Origin: a virus
DNA length: 64,000 nucleotides
IMG/VR virus record: IMGVR_UViG_3300046318_000260
Coordinates: 1-64,000 of that record
Direction: 5' to 3' (one strand)
Shown: positions 54,501-63,386 of the stretch, piece by piece
Layout of the letters: each line of letters starts with the position of its first letter
Numbering within the stretch: the stretch's first letter is position 1
Notes under the pieces: model-generated
What the model saw: only the letters and a program-made list of their open reading frames with translations
Databases searched by the model: none
What the model was told of the DNA's origin: nothing
Program-made: the position numbers and the translations under genes

Positions 54501-55428
54501 GTGGAGCAGGTGCTTGTTGCATCTGCATCATTTGATCATAATTTTGTTCTGCTTGTTTTTTAGCAAAAGCCATAGCAGATTGATTTTTAACAGAACCAAT
54601 AAACTTGTCTAATGATTTCTTTCTTACATTAGCTCCTGTTGGATCTGCATTATCATCATCAAACTTAGCCGATGCTGGAGCAGCACTATCACCACCCATC
54701 TGTTTCTTAACTAGTTTAAGTACAGAGTTTACATAACTTCTTTTACTAGGCATTCCACCCATTCTGTATTCTTCTGGTAATTGAGGTTCTGCATAATCAG
54801 AAAATACAGTTTCATCTTCTTCTGTTGCAGATGGTGCACTCCATGCAAGATCTGCATAAGGATTAGTAGCACCTCCTAAATAATCACCCATGCTTTCTGG
54901 TAAGTATGCACTAACATCAGGCATTTGAATAGGCACTTCCATTCCTTCTTGAGCTCTTGGATAACCTCCATAACGCATGATAATATCTGCAGCTACTTGA
55001 GAATCATCATCACTTGAATCATTCCACTCATCAATAATCTCATTAGACATTTCTGTTCCAGTAGGCGTTTGTCTAACTTGCTCTACCTCAGCTTCTTCAA
55101 TAGTATCTGTACCAGCAGTTACTGCTTCAGAATCATCATCTTCTTCTTCAGCATCATCAATTTCTGATTGTTTTTGTTGTTCTACATATTGGTATATTTG
55201 ATCTACAAACTGTTGTGCCTCCATTGGATCTTTACCATAGGTATTAACCAGTTTGATTATGATTCTTTCTCTAGGTTCTGAATTACCAATATCTGTTAGA
55301 ACAGCTGAAGCTAATTGATTATCATCTATTTCTTGCATTTGTTGACTACCAGCACCTGGATAACCCATAGTATCTACGTTAGGCATACCACCTTCCTGTG
55401 CTTTGTAAATCCTTACTCTTTTTTTCAT
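51559..55428 (-). CDS. Gly-Gly-motif-rich virion cargo protein (1289 aa)
   Basis: The product opens MKKRVRIYKAQEGG and carries many short [QK]-x-GG motifs (KKQMGG, IAQQGG, AQFGGLFGG, IHQMGG, EMQYGG, YQDGG) between disordered Pro/Gln/Thr-rich segments, including a TV-rich stretch near 480-530. The last residues, MTDEEIQEFLANGGDLEFI, resemble an internal motif of the 444-aa protein (LTPEEIQAYKDGG). The repeated motif next to packaged zincins suggests sites of proteolytic processing or zipper contacts, which is inference. It has its own promoter-like motif. Confidence 0.65.
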   Translation of the reverse strand: MKKRVRIYKAQEGGMPNVDTMGYPGAGSQQMQEIDDNQLASAVLTDIGNSEPRERIIIKLVNTYGKDPMEAQQFVDQIYQYVEQQKQSEIDDAEEEDDDSEAVTAGTDTIEEAEVEQVRQTPTGTEMSNEIIDEWNDSSDDDSQVAADIIMRYGGYPRAQEGMEVPIQMPDVSAYLPESMGDYLGGATNPYADLAWSAPSATEEDETVFSDYAEPQLPEEYRMGGMPSKRSYVNSVLKLVKKQMGGDSAAPASAKFDDDNADPTGANVRKKSLDKFIGSVKNQSAMAFAKKQAEQNYDQMMQMQQAPAPQFPIAQQGGEQDIYAGQDFENPMHHLALFSQATGDVFQDEQNQITQAQFGGLFGGRRNRLNAYTGGYNMPRGFQGMPPITKMDVRRSGWFGKPKEYSIEFGQGSPMPGMGMPGQGVGFYGYGARTIKYPATRIKVESEAASVNNKAKEEIAATTPDSKATTDAAKTDVTTTVSTSTQGTVASSTVPGNTQPTQTVTTEGKTETTPVNPTVVKPTVTETEVETEIKPGGAVKTPETGIELTYTKDRKGAAFYQKDGKYYVIPDENNYDVSYEVTDPKRIENIKKFKGDQTLNYQYIPGKDFNYKRNKYGEWEFQSADAPRTKAGYVDDNADNWNLVTNPETLKILANDPRSGKGSKSQSLLTLESKPGYYYRQRNDGSYEKFEGDPKKHYSGKKATAVITDEKTIDYLNNEIMSAPDINPSAKAPKPDTRQEKNWTTEDGGKATSYQGTYTTTLGQVVPARYQIVKDKNGKIIPKKSFAAVTQSQDYGGVIYVPWEDLPQGQKKNGGAIHQMGGSINNPIANQYGDLQKFIGGGNEDFTQGDLDDVYSKDTANGDFPMAQYGYAVQNLFPANVMPTQYAKMKGVPYDPRTGKPVANYMPGVGTGIKKIDVTKSSWLTGRPKKYTVTYGTQEMDPRKQNLITLPGSGTETVESQVRAPQRQRTDVSDLRMRAAMAVRKGERQAYRNDKRLARHPEYWNTPTMENIGYPGADPIGTTPGFDAQKAMDYMRQSLTVPNLPETAPQGTPFSADMLYNMSGPRADVEMQYGGDLQRFIAKAQDGFQSPVVYTNNPAMHGMSQVDMISLNPGIQGSGTGSLDMGFMNKNIPTRDTSNDPKEQTIDPTQIGSHQAENVYAGPGEDVAVDYKVKNSVDPEAYVNVANAGIRGITGILNRRDAARQEAKMSDNLTADNLYASDPSKDRGDYESNSGLYRPDEMGQKWNSRSKQYGGNIYQDGGMVEGDEVFMTDEEIQEFLANGGDLEFI

Positions 55429-55437
55429 ATAACTAGT

Positions 55438-55460
55438 TATAATTAAATATAGTAAATTTT
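55438..55460 (-). promoter_or_regulatory. late promoter-like motif before the 1289-aa gene
   Basis: Leftward, AAAATTTAC then TATATTTA (55451-55444) and ATTATAA, 15 bases before the ATG at 55428. It is shared with the sites before the 975- and 1951-aa genes. The 73-base spacer to the previous gene also supports a promoter. Confidence 0.6.
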
Positions 55461-55501
55461 AAGTTATCACTTAAACTTAATAAGTTTAGCTCTGTCTTCT
55501 A

Positions 55502-56836
55502 TTATTGATTCAATGAAGGTACAGATATATCATTCATGGTACTACCACCATTTGCATAAGCTGGACCATTTGGACCTACAGTTCCATCAGCACTTACCCA
55601 AGCATCTCTAGAGTCATCATAGTATGCACCACCTTTTTCATAGTGTTGCTTTTTGGCTTTTTCAAATTTATCATACTGTTGTTTTAAGTTTATGACATCA
55701 CTCATAACTGAAAACGGAGCTACTTTTGTTTTAGAACTTTTTAAAGGAGACAAGATATCACTAGCAACACTTAACTTGTTACTTTCATTGTTAGGATCTT
55801 GTGCATAGTCATATGCATCAGATGCATTTAATAAATAGTTTATACCCGTTTTAACTGCACCAGGCATAAAGTATTTACCTACTGTAAGCATAGTATTTCC
55901 TATAGCTTCCATTTGGTCTATTCTTGGAGTATTCTTTAGTTTGTCCTTGTGCTTTGCTTCTAGTTCAACAATTTGTTCATAGATTCTACCTCTTTCAGAC
56001 ATGTCTGACATTTTGGTTGGACCTAGTCCATCATTTTGAGAATCATACTTTTCTAGTTTTTTTCTTAAATAGTTTAATTTTTTAGTAATAGGATTTACCC
56101 GAGGTGTTTTAACAATAACTTCTTTATTAGTTGTAATTGGTATACAGTTTCCAAACTCATCTTTTCTAAGTCCTGGAGGACATCCTAATACACCACCTTT
56201 TTCAGCATGTATTAATCCTTCACCACCACATTTATGACATGTAGTAATATCCTTACCTCCATCTGCAGCATTCCATTCCCAACCACATTTTTTACAAGTT
56301 ACTTTCTTAGTAAGTAAAGCTCCTCCTTGTTTATAATCATCCAGTTCTTCTACTACATAACCACCATCTTTATAAGCTTGTATTTCTTCAGGAGTTAACT
56401 CAAGTTCAATATAATCTTGAGCTTGTCCACCATCTTGATAGAAGCTAGCATTAGGATCATAGATCTGTTTTTTCTTAGGTTTTTTAAACAAAGGATTCAC
56501 TGCAAAAAACTTATTCATAGCAGTAATGTTTCTAGTATATTTTTTACTAGGTTTTTTACCACCCTTTTTCATCTGCGGATATTCATCAACATACTCAGCA
56601 TCTGGAAAATTATAGTCTTGACCAGGTTGCATCATAACACCAGGCCCAACACTTGGTTGAGCCCATACTGGATAATTTACACCTTGCATTGTGATATCAC
56701 CTCCAGGTATTCTTGTATTTTGACCAGGATACTTCCACTGTCCCATAGGATCAGTAATTATATCTTTTGGTTTTGCTGGAGCCTTTGCTTTATCTAATTC
56801 AGATACTGCTTTAGACAGAACTCTTTTATTATTCAT
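55502..56836 (-). CDS. virion cargo protein with zinc ribbon (444 aa)
   Basis: The product starts MNNKRVLSKA. GG motifs recur (YQDGG, YKDGG, YKQGG, AEKGG, YEKGG, ANGG). The zinc ribbon is CKKCGWEW...CHKCGG, with Cys at 181, 184, 200 and 203. TPEEIQAYKDGG at 148-159 matches the C-terminus of the 1289-aa protein. It lies right after the muzzle gene (TAATG overlap), the position of a cargo gene in crAss001-type genomes. The zinc ribbon might contact the ejected DNA or the RNA polymerase. Confidence 0.65.
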   Translation of the reverse strand: MNNKRVLSKAVSELDKAKAPAKPKDIITDPMGQWKYPGQNTRIPGGDITMQGVNYPVWAQPSVGPGVMMQPGQDYNFPDAEYVDEYPQMKKGGKKPSKKYTRNITAMNKFFAVNPLFKKPKKKQIYDPNASFYQDGGQAQDYIELELTPEEIQAYKDGGYVVEELDDYKQGGALLTKKVTCKKCGWEWNAADGGKDITTCHKCGGEGLIHAEKGGVLGCPPGLRKDEFGNCIPITTNKEVIVKTPRVNPITKKLNYLRKKLEKYDSQNDGLGPTKMSDMSERGRIYEQIVELEAKHKDKLKNTPRIDQMEAIGNTMLTVGKYFMPGAVKTGINYLLNASDAYDYAQDPNNESNKLSVASDILSPLKSSKTKVAPFSVMSDVINLKQQYDKFEKAKKQHYEKGGAYYDDSRDAWVSADGTVGPNGPAYANGGSTMNDISVPSLNQ

Positions 56837-59800
56837 TACCTATTGGATAATTGATTTTTAGTACTAGTTAATTTCAAGATCATGTTGACATCACCTGACA
56901 CATCTCTTCTTAAATGTAAGAAGTTCAAGTAGTGTCTGAATTTCTTTCTTTGAAGGAATGGTTTAGTGATATCCATATTATTAGGATTCAGTGTTTTAAT
57001 ATAACCATTAGGTTGTGTAACCCACAAATACTCTTGTGTATAGTTACCTAATAATTCTGTAGTTCCTGGTACTAACGGTCCTTGTGGAGGATAACCAGCA
57101 CCTACAGGGAATTCACCTCTGTCTCTTGTAATATCCCAGAACTGGTTAAATCTATACTTGTTCTCTTCTTTAGAGAATAGTATTTCAAATCCCGGTAATG
57201 GTTGCACATTAGGTTCAATAATTTGATTAGGTGCAGGTTTTGGATATTCTAAACTTAATGATACATTATTCTTAGGGAATATGTTCAAAGCAAGATATCC
57301 AGATACTTGCTCCATATTAAACACAACAGCTTTATCAAAGTTATAGTCTAATACTTGGAATTGATCAACACAGTTGTAACTATCTCTTTTGTAACACTCA
57401 AGAATATACTGAACAGATTTTACTGTAGTAACAGTTTCTCCTGTGATTACTGGTATCTCAACTTCAAAAGGATAATCTTTTCCATAATAGTTACAATAGC
57501 CATCACAGATGTAATTGTGTTTCCATAATGTATTATCCTTAGTTGTGATAAAATATGCTTTTGTTCCTAATGAAAAGTCAGGATGCCAGTCATGATAACT
57601 AATCCAAAACTGATTCTTAGGGTCATAGCTTAATGTCCATGAAGCATCTTCAAATAAGAATGGGTCACCTAATAAATATCTAGCTCCGCCATTTAAAACA
57701 AAATAGTCACCTTGACCTTTTTGTCTACCAAAAGTTATTAATGGCACATACTCTACTTGACCAACATATTCTTTTCTTAACTGGTAATCCTTCTTAGTAA
57801 AATAGATGATTGAGTTTGTATTGTCATACATTGCTTGGCAACCAATTCCAGATACTGGATTATCTTGATATGGATAATCTGGGAAGTCTTCAGTTAGTTT
57901 ATACGGTAGGAACAAAGTAAACCACCATTTTAATCCTGTCTGTGAAATTTCTTTTAAGCCTCCAGCATAGTTAAATATCTTAGCCTGGTTTTCAGACATG
58001 TAGAATAATCCAGCAGGTGTAGAAATTACAGCAAGTCTACTTTGTGAAGAACCATACTCATATGGTTTATCAGCATTAGTTACAGACTGACCTGGTTGAC
58101 TAAATAAACCTCCGTCACCTATAGTTACCTTAGTACCTAAATCAGTTTGAAGTGTGTCAACCCCTTGGTACATTAATGGGCTATCATTTTTAAAAGTGAT
58201 GAATAAACCACTCTTGTTAATTGACTTAACACCACTAACTTGAGACTTAAACTCTTTATAGTTGTTTGGTAAGTATATAAACCAACTGTCTTTTAATGAT
58301 TCATCCTGCTGCTGTAGAGAATAATAAATTCTATCAGGGTAGTAGGTGTAACATAACTTAGCTACATTAGGATCATAGTATCTGCTTTGTAAAGAACCCT
58401 GTGAAAAATACTGAGTAAATGCTTTTGATATACTAAGTGAATAGTCATATCTATATACATTACCTCTAGTAATAATGTTAGGATTCATATTAAACATTGC
58501 AGGATAGTCTGTATATCTATATGGATCATAGTGTTTATCTCCTTCCTCAAGACCTTGTTGTCTAAAGTCAACTAACACATCAGATTCAACAAAAAAGTCT
58601 CTTACAGCTGAGTTTGCTAAATAAAACTTAGCTTCTTTTGCACCAAACAAACCAGGATAATTTCCTGGATCATTATTAGCATAGTTATAACCAGACCAAT
58701 CTAAATTATAAAATCTAGATGGAAGAGCTCCTGTTCCTGGAGGACTAACTGAACCAATAGAAATACTTGATGTCAAATCTGACACATCATACTTAATACT
58801 GTTTACTGCAAACTTAGGTGAAGGAATCATTTGGTGCAAATAGTAGTTATACTCAAAACCATCTGGTTGACCATATAACCAATCATAGAAATAGAAGAAT
58901 GTATTCTTTTCTGTGTATCTATTTATAAATGTATCACCTCCAAAAAAGATAGGAGTTCTTTGTAATGTCTTTTGGATCAGCACACTTCCTTGTGTAGTTG
59001 TAATGCTTTGACAAACAATACCTGTATTTACAGAAGCAAAGTTATTACCCGCACTTCCTATTTTTTGCTCACATGGAGTAATTGGAATTTGTTTAATACC
59101 TTGTAACTGCCCATACTGATTTCTTAATCTAACTTTTAAAGCACCATAGTGACTAGCAATTGGTAAACTAAATGGAATATCAATATTAACAAAGTCTGGT
59201 TTTTCTCCAGGCAATACAGCAGGATCACTTAAACTTTGTAATAAAGAACCCATTGTCACCAAAGACTTATCAATATTGATAAAGTTAGGTCCATCACTTA
59301 CACCTGTTCCAGTTAAAGTTCTTACTGTAACTGCATCAGATCTTTTTAAGTTATTGATAGTATAAGATCTAAATACACCCGTACTATCTTGATACTTAGG
59401 AATCTCTTGTATGTTGTCTCTTATGTAGAAACTATCTGGAGTTTTGAACCTTACAATATTAGCCTGTACATTTTCAGGAGTCATACTACTATAGAATCCA
59501 TGAGCTATAGCTTGCATTGCAAACTGTCTATATGGTAGTAGTGCTTGTATTAAACCTAAAGTTGCATCAGCTCCTTCTGAGAAATAAAATAAAAATTGAT
59601 TCAAACCACCAAGTATTCTTAATGGCCCAGGAAGATAAGCATAACTTGGATATTCAATAGTCCCTGATAAAGATGGTATATAACCATAACCTGAACCAGG
59701 AATAATAGCTTGAGTATTTATTGATGAAGCTAAAAGTGATCCAGCTATATTTTGAACACTTGAATCTATACCACCAACTAATACAGCAAAAGCATCTAAC

Positions 59801-62283
59801 ATATATCCACCTAAACTATTATAGTAAGTTTCAATTGTATTGTTATAGACTGCAGTAGCTGCACCAACAATTGGTATTGATGCTGTAGCAATAGCTCCTG
59901 GAGATAAAGCAGAAGCTGCTGTTGTATATGCCTGTGAAGTATCTTGCCATTGTATAGTGTTCATGGTTCTTTTTCCAATCATAGAAGCAATAGCTTCTGC
60001 CACACCAACAATAAACATTGGGATAATAGCAAGATCAGAAAGTAACTTAAACTTAGGATGTTGATCCGGATCTTGGAAACTTTGTGTAGAATAACCTGAT
60101 AAATATCCATACAGTTTTAATTCTGTAGTGGATAAGAATGGTGTTCTAAACATTGTATCAGGTGAATGGAATGTTATAATATCTTTTGGTACTGTTTGAT
60201 TCAATATAGTAGATGAACCTGTAGGGGTCATAAGTATATAAGGATCATTATATGCATAGTTACCAGATCCATTTGGTCCATAGTTATTTAAAGGAACAAT
60301 AGTATTAAATGGATAGTTAGGATATAATCCAGTTCTACCTCTTCCCGCAGATCCTTTGATTACATAAGATCTAACATTATTAATCATTCCTTTTGCAATG
60401 ATAGTCTTATTACCTTCTCTAGATCCTCTTAATATTTCATATCCAACAATACCTGGTATGTCATTACCATCATTATCTTTTGGTGTAAGAATGTTTTCAA
60501 AGTATACCCCCATCACTCTAATGTTCAACTGATCCCCAATTGTAGCAGCATTAGGATTACTTGCAAAGTGAGTAGTGTTTATGCTCAAACAGTTATCTGG
60601 AAACTTGTGATGTCTAATAGGCAGACCACATAAGTCATATGCTTGACTAGGTATATTTTCTTTTCCAGTCCAGCAATGAGCACTTGCGTTCCAAATATAG
60701 TCTTGATTATCAGGATAAGTTTCTGATGATTCCCAGTAACCCATATCACCTACAGCAATAATTTTACCACCATCATCAAGTGTAGTACCTACTAAACCAG
60801 GAGCTGTTGTAATACTTGCTGTATTGTATACTTCAAATACTTGATCATCTGGAGCTAATGTGTTCTGATCTGTTGGTAATAAAGCCATTTCATTTACGGT
60901 AGCACCTGTTGTTGGTACTGTGTAATTTCTTGCAGCTCTACCCGGAATATGATAAGAAGAAGATTTATCTCCAGTATCATATACCCAACGGATAAAGAAT
61001 GTATATACTTCATCTCTTAAGTAACTTCCTTTCCAACCCCCTTTTACATAATAGTCAGCTGGATATTGTACTGAAGCCCACTTAGCTCTAATTAAATTAG
61101 CAAGTGGTTGATAGTTAAAGTCAAACTTAGATGTAGGCCCTACTCTAAGCAAGTAACCATTTACTTCAGCCATTTGATCTGACTTTTCAAACACAGGAGT
61201 TTGAATTGGTAAATTCTCTACAGGAACTGTAATAAGATCTTCTTTAATTTGATCTAATTCAATTCTTGTTGTTTTTGTTGAGTATAAACCAATCTGTCTT
61301 GCAACAGTACCTTGGTTAATATTTTGTACAATGACAAGTAAGAACTCATCAAAGTTTATGAAATCAGCTTCTACTGTGAGTGTAAGTGAACTTTCAGAAT
61401 CATTCACTGTCCATAAAGGTTGTGTATTACTATTAGAGAAATAGTCTGTAACCTTTTGACCTTTGATAGCATATGCTATAGTAGCATAATAAGTACCATT
61501 TCTTAAAGTACCACCCGATGAACCAGGAGTTAATTTAAGACATGGTGTAGTCATTAGTCTAGCCAATCTTATTTTATCACAGTCAAGTGAATTAAGATCT
61601 TTACAAGTTACACATCCGATTGGGTGACCTGCTGGCCAAGTATCAGGTGCTGTTTCTGTTGTACCTGTTGAGTCAGTACATAACTGATTCCATCTTACAC
61701 CAGGCCAAAGAATTTTATCTACACCATTAGTGTAATAATTCATATCAGCAGTTGTACCAATCCAAGTATAATTACTTGATGGCCAAGTTTGAGGATCTCC
61801 TACATTAAGATATCTATCTGGATTTAATCCATCAGCAAAATAACCTTGCCATGTGCAATCTTCTTTTTCTCTAGATACACCAGAAATCAAATATCTTTTG
61901 TCAAAACCTAAACATGCGTCTTGTACAATTGGTCTATAGATACATCTTTCTTCTTCTAGCAAACCAATTTCTGACATAGCCGGCTGACCTTGAGCATTAT
62001 GACCTGCTGTAAAGATTAACCATTTATCTGAAAACAATTGAATAGCACCAATAATATATTTGTGTGTAACAAATGCAGGCATAGCAGCTCCAGTTGTTGC
62101 ACATAACATGTTTGAAGTTTCATTTGAGATAGCACCCAAATCCCCCTCTACCGTATTGTTAGTTGCATTACGCGCATGTGTCCACATTCCATCTTGTACA
62201 AAAGATGGATCAGAATCTTTATTTAACCCTTTAGTAAAACTATGGTTAATATTTTGAGATGTGTTTTGTATTTTGCCTGCCAT
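56836..62283 (-). CDS. tail muzzle / P22 gp10-like stabilisation protein
   Basis: The 1815-aa product opens MAGKIQNTSQNINHSFTKGL followed by NKDSDPSFVQDGMW and a GAISNETSN segment. This is the start typical of the crAss-like proteins annotated as phage stabilisation protein, identified structurally as the muzzle closing the tail. The rest is beta-rich with many Tyr, Asn, Gly and Pro. It is expected to form the distal tail tube and hold packaged cargo and DNA until adsorption. The order ring, ring, muzzle, cargo matches characterised crAss-like phages. Confidence 0.8.
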   Translation of the reverse strand: MAGKIQNTSQNINHSFTKGLNKDSDPSFVQDGMWTHARNATNNTVEGDLGAISNETSNMLCATTGAAMPAFVTHKYIIGAIQLFSDKWLIFTAGHNAQGQPAMSEIGLLEEERCIYRPIVQDACLGFDKRYLISGVSREKEDCTWQGYFADGLNPDRYLNVGDPQTWPSSNYTWIGTTADMNYYTNGVDKILWPGVRWNQLCTDSTGTTETAPDTWPAGHPIGCVTCKDLNSLDCDKIRLARLMTTPCLKLTPGSSGGTLRNGTYYATIAYAIKGQKVTDYFSNSNTQPLWTVNDSESSLTLTVEADFINFDEFLLVIVQNINQGTVARQIGLYSTKTTRIELDQIKEDLITVPVENLPIQTPVFEKSDQMAEVNGYLLRVGPTSKFDFNYQPLANLIRAKWASVQYPADYYVKGGWKGSYLRDEVYTFFIRWVYDTGDKSSSYHIPGRAARNYTVPTTGATVNEMALLPTDQNTLAPDDQVFEVYNTASITTAPGLVGTTLDDGGKIIAVGDMGYWESSETYPDNQDYIWNASAHCWTGKENIPSQAYDLCGLPIRHHKFPDNCLSINTTHFASNPNAATIGDQLNIRVMGVYFENILTPKDNDGNDIPGIVGYEILRGSREGNKTIIAKGMINNVRSYVIKGSAGRGRTGLYPNYPFNTIVPLNNYGPNGSGNYAYNDPYILMTPTGSSTILNQTVPKDIITFHSPDTMFRTPFLSTTELKLYGYLSGYSTQSFQDPDQHPKFKLLSDLAIIPMFIVGVAEAIASMIGKRTMNTIQWQDTSQAYTTAASALSPGAIATASIPIVGAATAVYNNTIETYYNSLGGYMLDAFAVLVGGIDSSVQNIAGSLLASSINTQAIIPGSGYGYIPSLSGTIEYPSYAYLPGPLRILGGLNQFLFYFSEGADATLGLIQALLPYRQFAMQAIAHGFYSSMTPENVQANIVRFKTPDSFYIRDNIQEIPKYQDSTGVFRSYTINNLKRSDAVTVRTLTGTGVSDGPNFINIDKSLVTMGSLLQSLSDPAVLPGEKPDFVNIDIPFSLPIASHYGALKVRLRNQYGQLQGIKQIPITPCEQKIGSAGNNFASVNTGIVCQSITTTQGSVLIQKTLQRTPIFFGGDTFINRYTEKNTFFYFYDWLYGQPDGFEYNYYLHQMIPSPKFAVNSIKYDVSDLTSSISIGSVSPPGTGALPSRFYNLDWSGYNYANNDPGNYPGLFGAKEAKFYLANSAVRDFFVESDVLVDFRQQGLEEGDKHYDPYRYTDYPAMFNMNPNIITRGNVYRYDYSLSISKAFTQYFSQGSLQSRYYDPNVAKLCYTYYPDRIYYSLQQQDESLKDSWFIYLPNNYKEFKSQVSGVKSINKSGLFITFKNDSPLMYQGVDTLQTDLGTKVTIGDGGLFSQPGQSVTNADKPYEYGSSQSRLAVISTPAGLFYMSENQAKIFNYAGGLKEISQTGLKWWFTLFLPYKLTEDFPDYPYQDNPVSGIGCQAMYDNTNSIIYFTKKDYQLRKEYVGQVEYVPLITFGRQKGQGDYFVLNGGARYLLGDPFLFEDASWTLSYDPKNQFWISYHDWHPDFSLGTKAYFITTKDNTLWKHNYICDGYCNYYGKDYPFEVEIPVITGETVTTVKSVQYILECYKRDSYNCVDQFQVLDYNFDKAVVFNMEQVSGYLALNIFPKNNVSLSLEYPKPAPNQIIEPNVQPLPGFEILFSKEENKYRFNQFWDITRDRGEFPVGAGYPPQGPLVPGTTELLGNYTQEYLWVTQPNGYIKTLNPNNMDITKPFLQRKKFRHYLNFLHLRRDVSGDVNMILKLTSTKNQLSNR

Positions 62284-62285
62284 GA

Positions 62286-63386
62286 TTATCTACCTGTTCC
62301 GTTTGGATTATACCCATATCTATTTACTGGACCAACTACTCTTGTAGCATTAGGATTTTCAGGATATGCATTAGCTGGAATATATGAATTGAACATATCA
62401 TAGTATTTAGAATACTGCGCTCTTCTATTTTTCCACCATATCTCATATAGTTCTCTAAAGTTAGGAGTGTTAACCAAGCTAAGTGCTTGATTTCTAGCAG
62501 CTTTTAATCTTTGTTCTACCAATCCCATTCTCTGAGCAACATCTTCACCATTTAGATAAAGGTTCTCCATGATTCTTAACTTCAATGCATACTCATAATA
62601 TTCATTTAATAAGTCATGATCCGGTACCATTAAGTTACCATTCTCATCTTCCATTTGACCCTGGTAATTTACATACACAGTACCTTCCTGAAAATTTGTA
62701 AACAAGTAACCACCTTTAATAAATCCTGCATTAAGAACATTGATGCCTACATTAGGACAACCTCTTTCTACACCCTGGCCTTCTGCCATTCTTAAAGGAA
62801 CCAGTTGTCTATAAACTCTTGTTTGAGTTGGATTAATTACTTGTACTAATTCCCATTCTTCACCCTTACAGTTCATAAATACTCTTGGGCGGATACATGT
62901 ATCACCATAAGGAGTAATAGGATCATATGCATTTGGTACAATAGGATCTGGACATGTTGATGAACATGAGTTAGTAGGACATGCTGCAGTGTGATTACAT
63001 GGATTAGAATTACATACTGCACAGTTGACTGTTATTGGAGCACATACATCTACGGTAGCAGGGACTTCTTGGTAGCGTACTTCTTGCATATTTGTTCCAG
63101 AAGCAAATCCACCATATCCTGTAGCTACTGTATACTCTCCACAAACTAATCCAAAGTTCCATGTATAAAAATCATCTGGTAGTTTTACTTTACCATGACA
63201 TACATCTAATGCAACTTCTTTAGTTTGATTGATTCTAAGACCTAAATCATAATTGATCTTCTTAGCTAACTTGATAAGCTGTTGTGGCTCAATCATGTTT
63301 TCTAAAGCAAATGTATTTAAGTCAATAGTAACATCTTCCAGCATCTGGTCAAATGTTCTATATCTCAGTGTGTAATTGTAGTCCAT
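62286..63386 (-). CDS. tail ring protein (crAss-like)
   Basis: The N-terminal helical part (TFDQMLEDVTIDLNTFALEN, then LIKLAKKINYDLGLRIN) and a KVKLPDDFYTW strand match crAss-like ring proteins. A Cys-rich insertion (CAVCNSNPCNH, CPTNSCSSTCPDP, residues about 125-165) is unusual for a tail structure and may be metal-bound or oxidised. The C-terminal part is helical and aromatic. It lies two bases before the muzzle gene. Which ring it forms cannot be told from sequence alone. Confidence 0.7.
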   Translation of the reverse strand: MDYNYTLRYRTFDQMLEDVTIDLNTFALENMIEPQQLIKLAKKINYDLGLRINQTKEVALDVCHGKVKLPDDFYTWNFGLVCGEYTVATGYGGFASGTNMQEVRYQEVPATVDVCAPITVNCAVCNSNPCNHTAACPTNSCSSTCPDPIVPNAYDPITPYGDTCIRPRVFMNCKGEEWELVQVINPTQTRVYRQLVPLRMAEGQGVERGCPNVGINVLNAGFIKGGYLFTNFQEGTVYVNYQGQMEDENGNLMVPDHDLLNEYYEYALKLRIMENLYLNGEDVAQRMGLVEQRLKAARNQALSLVNTPNFRELYEIWWKNRRAQYSKYYDMFNSYIPANAYPENPNATRVVGPVNRYGYNPNGTGR

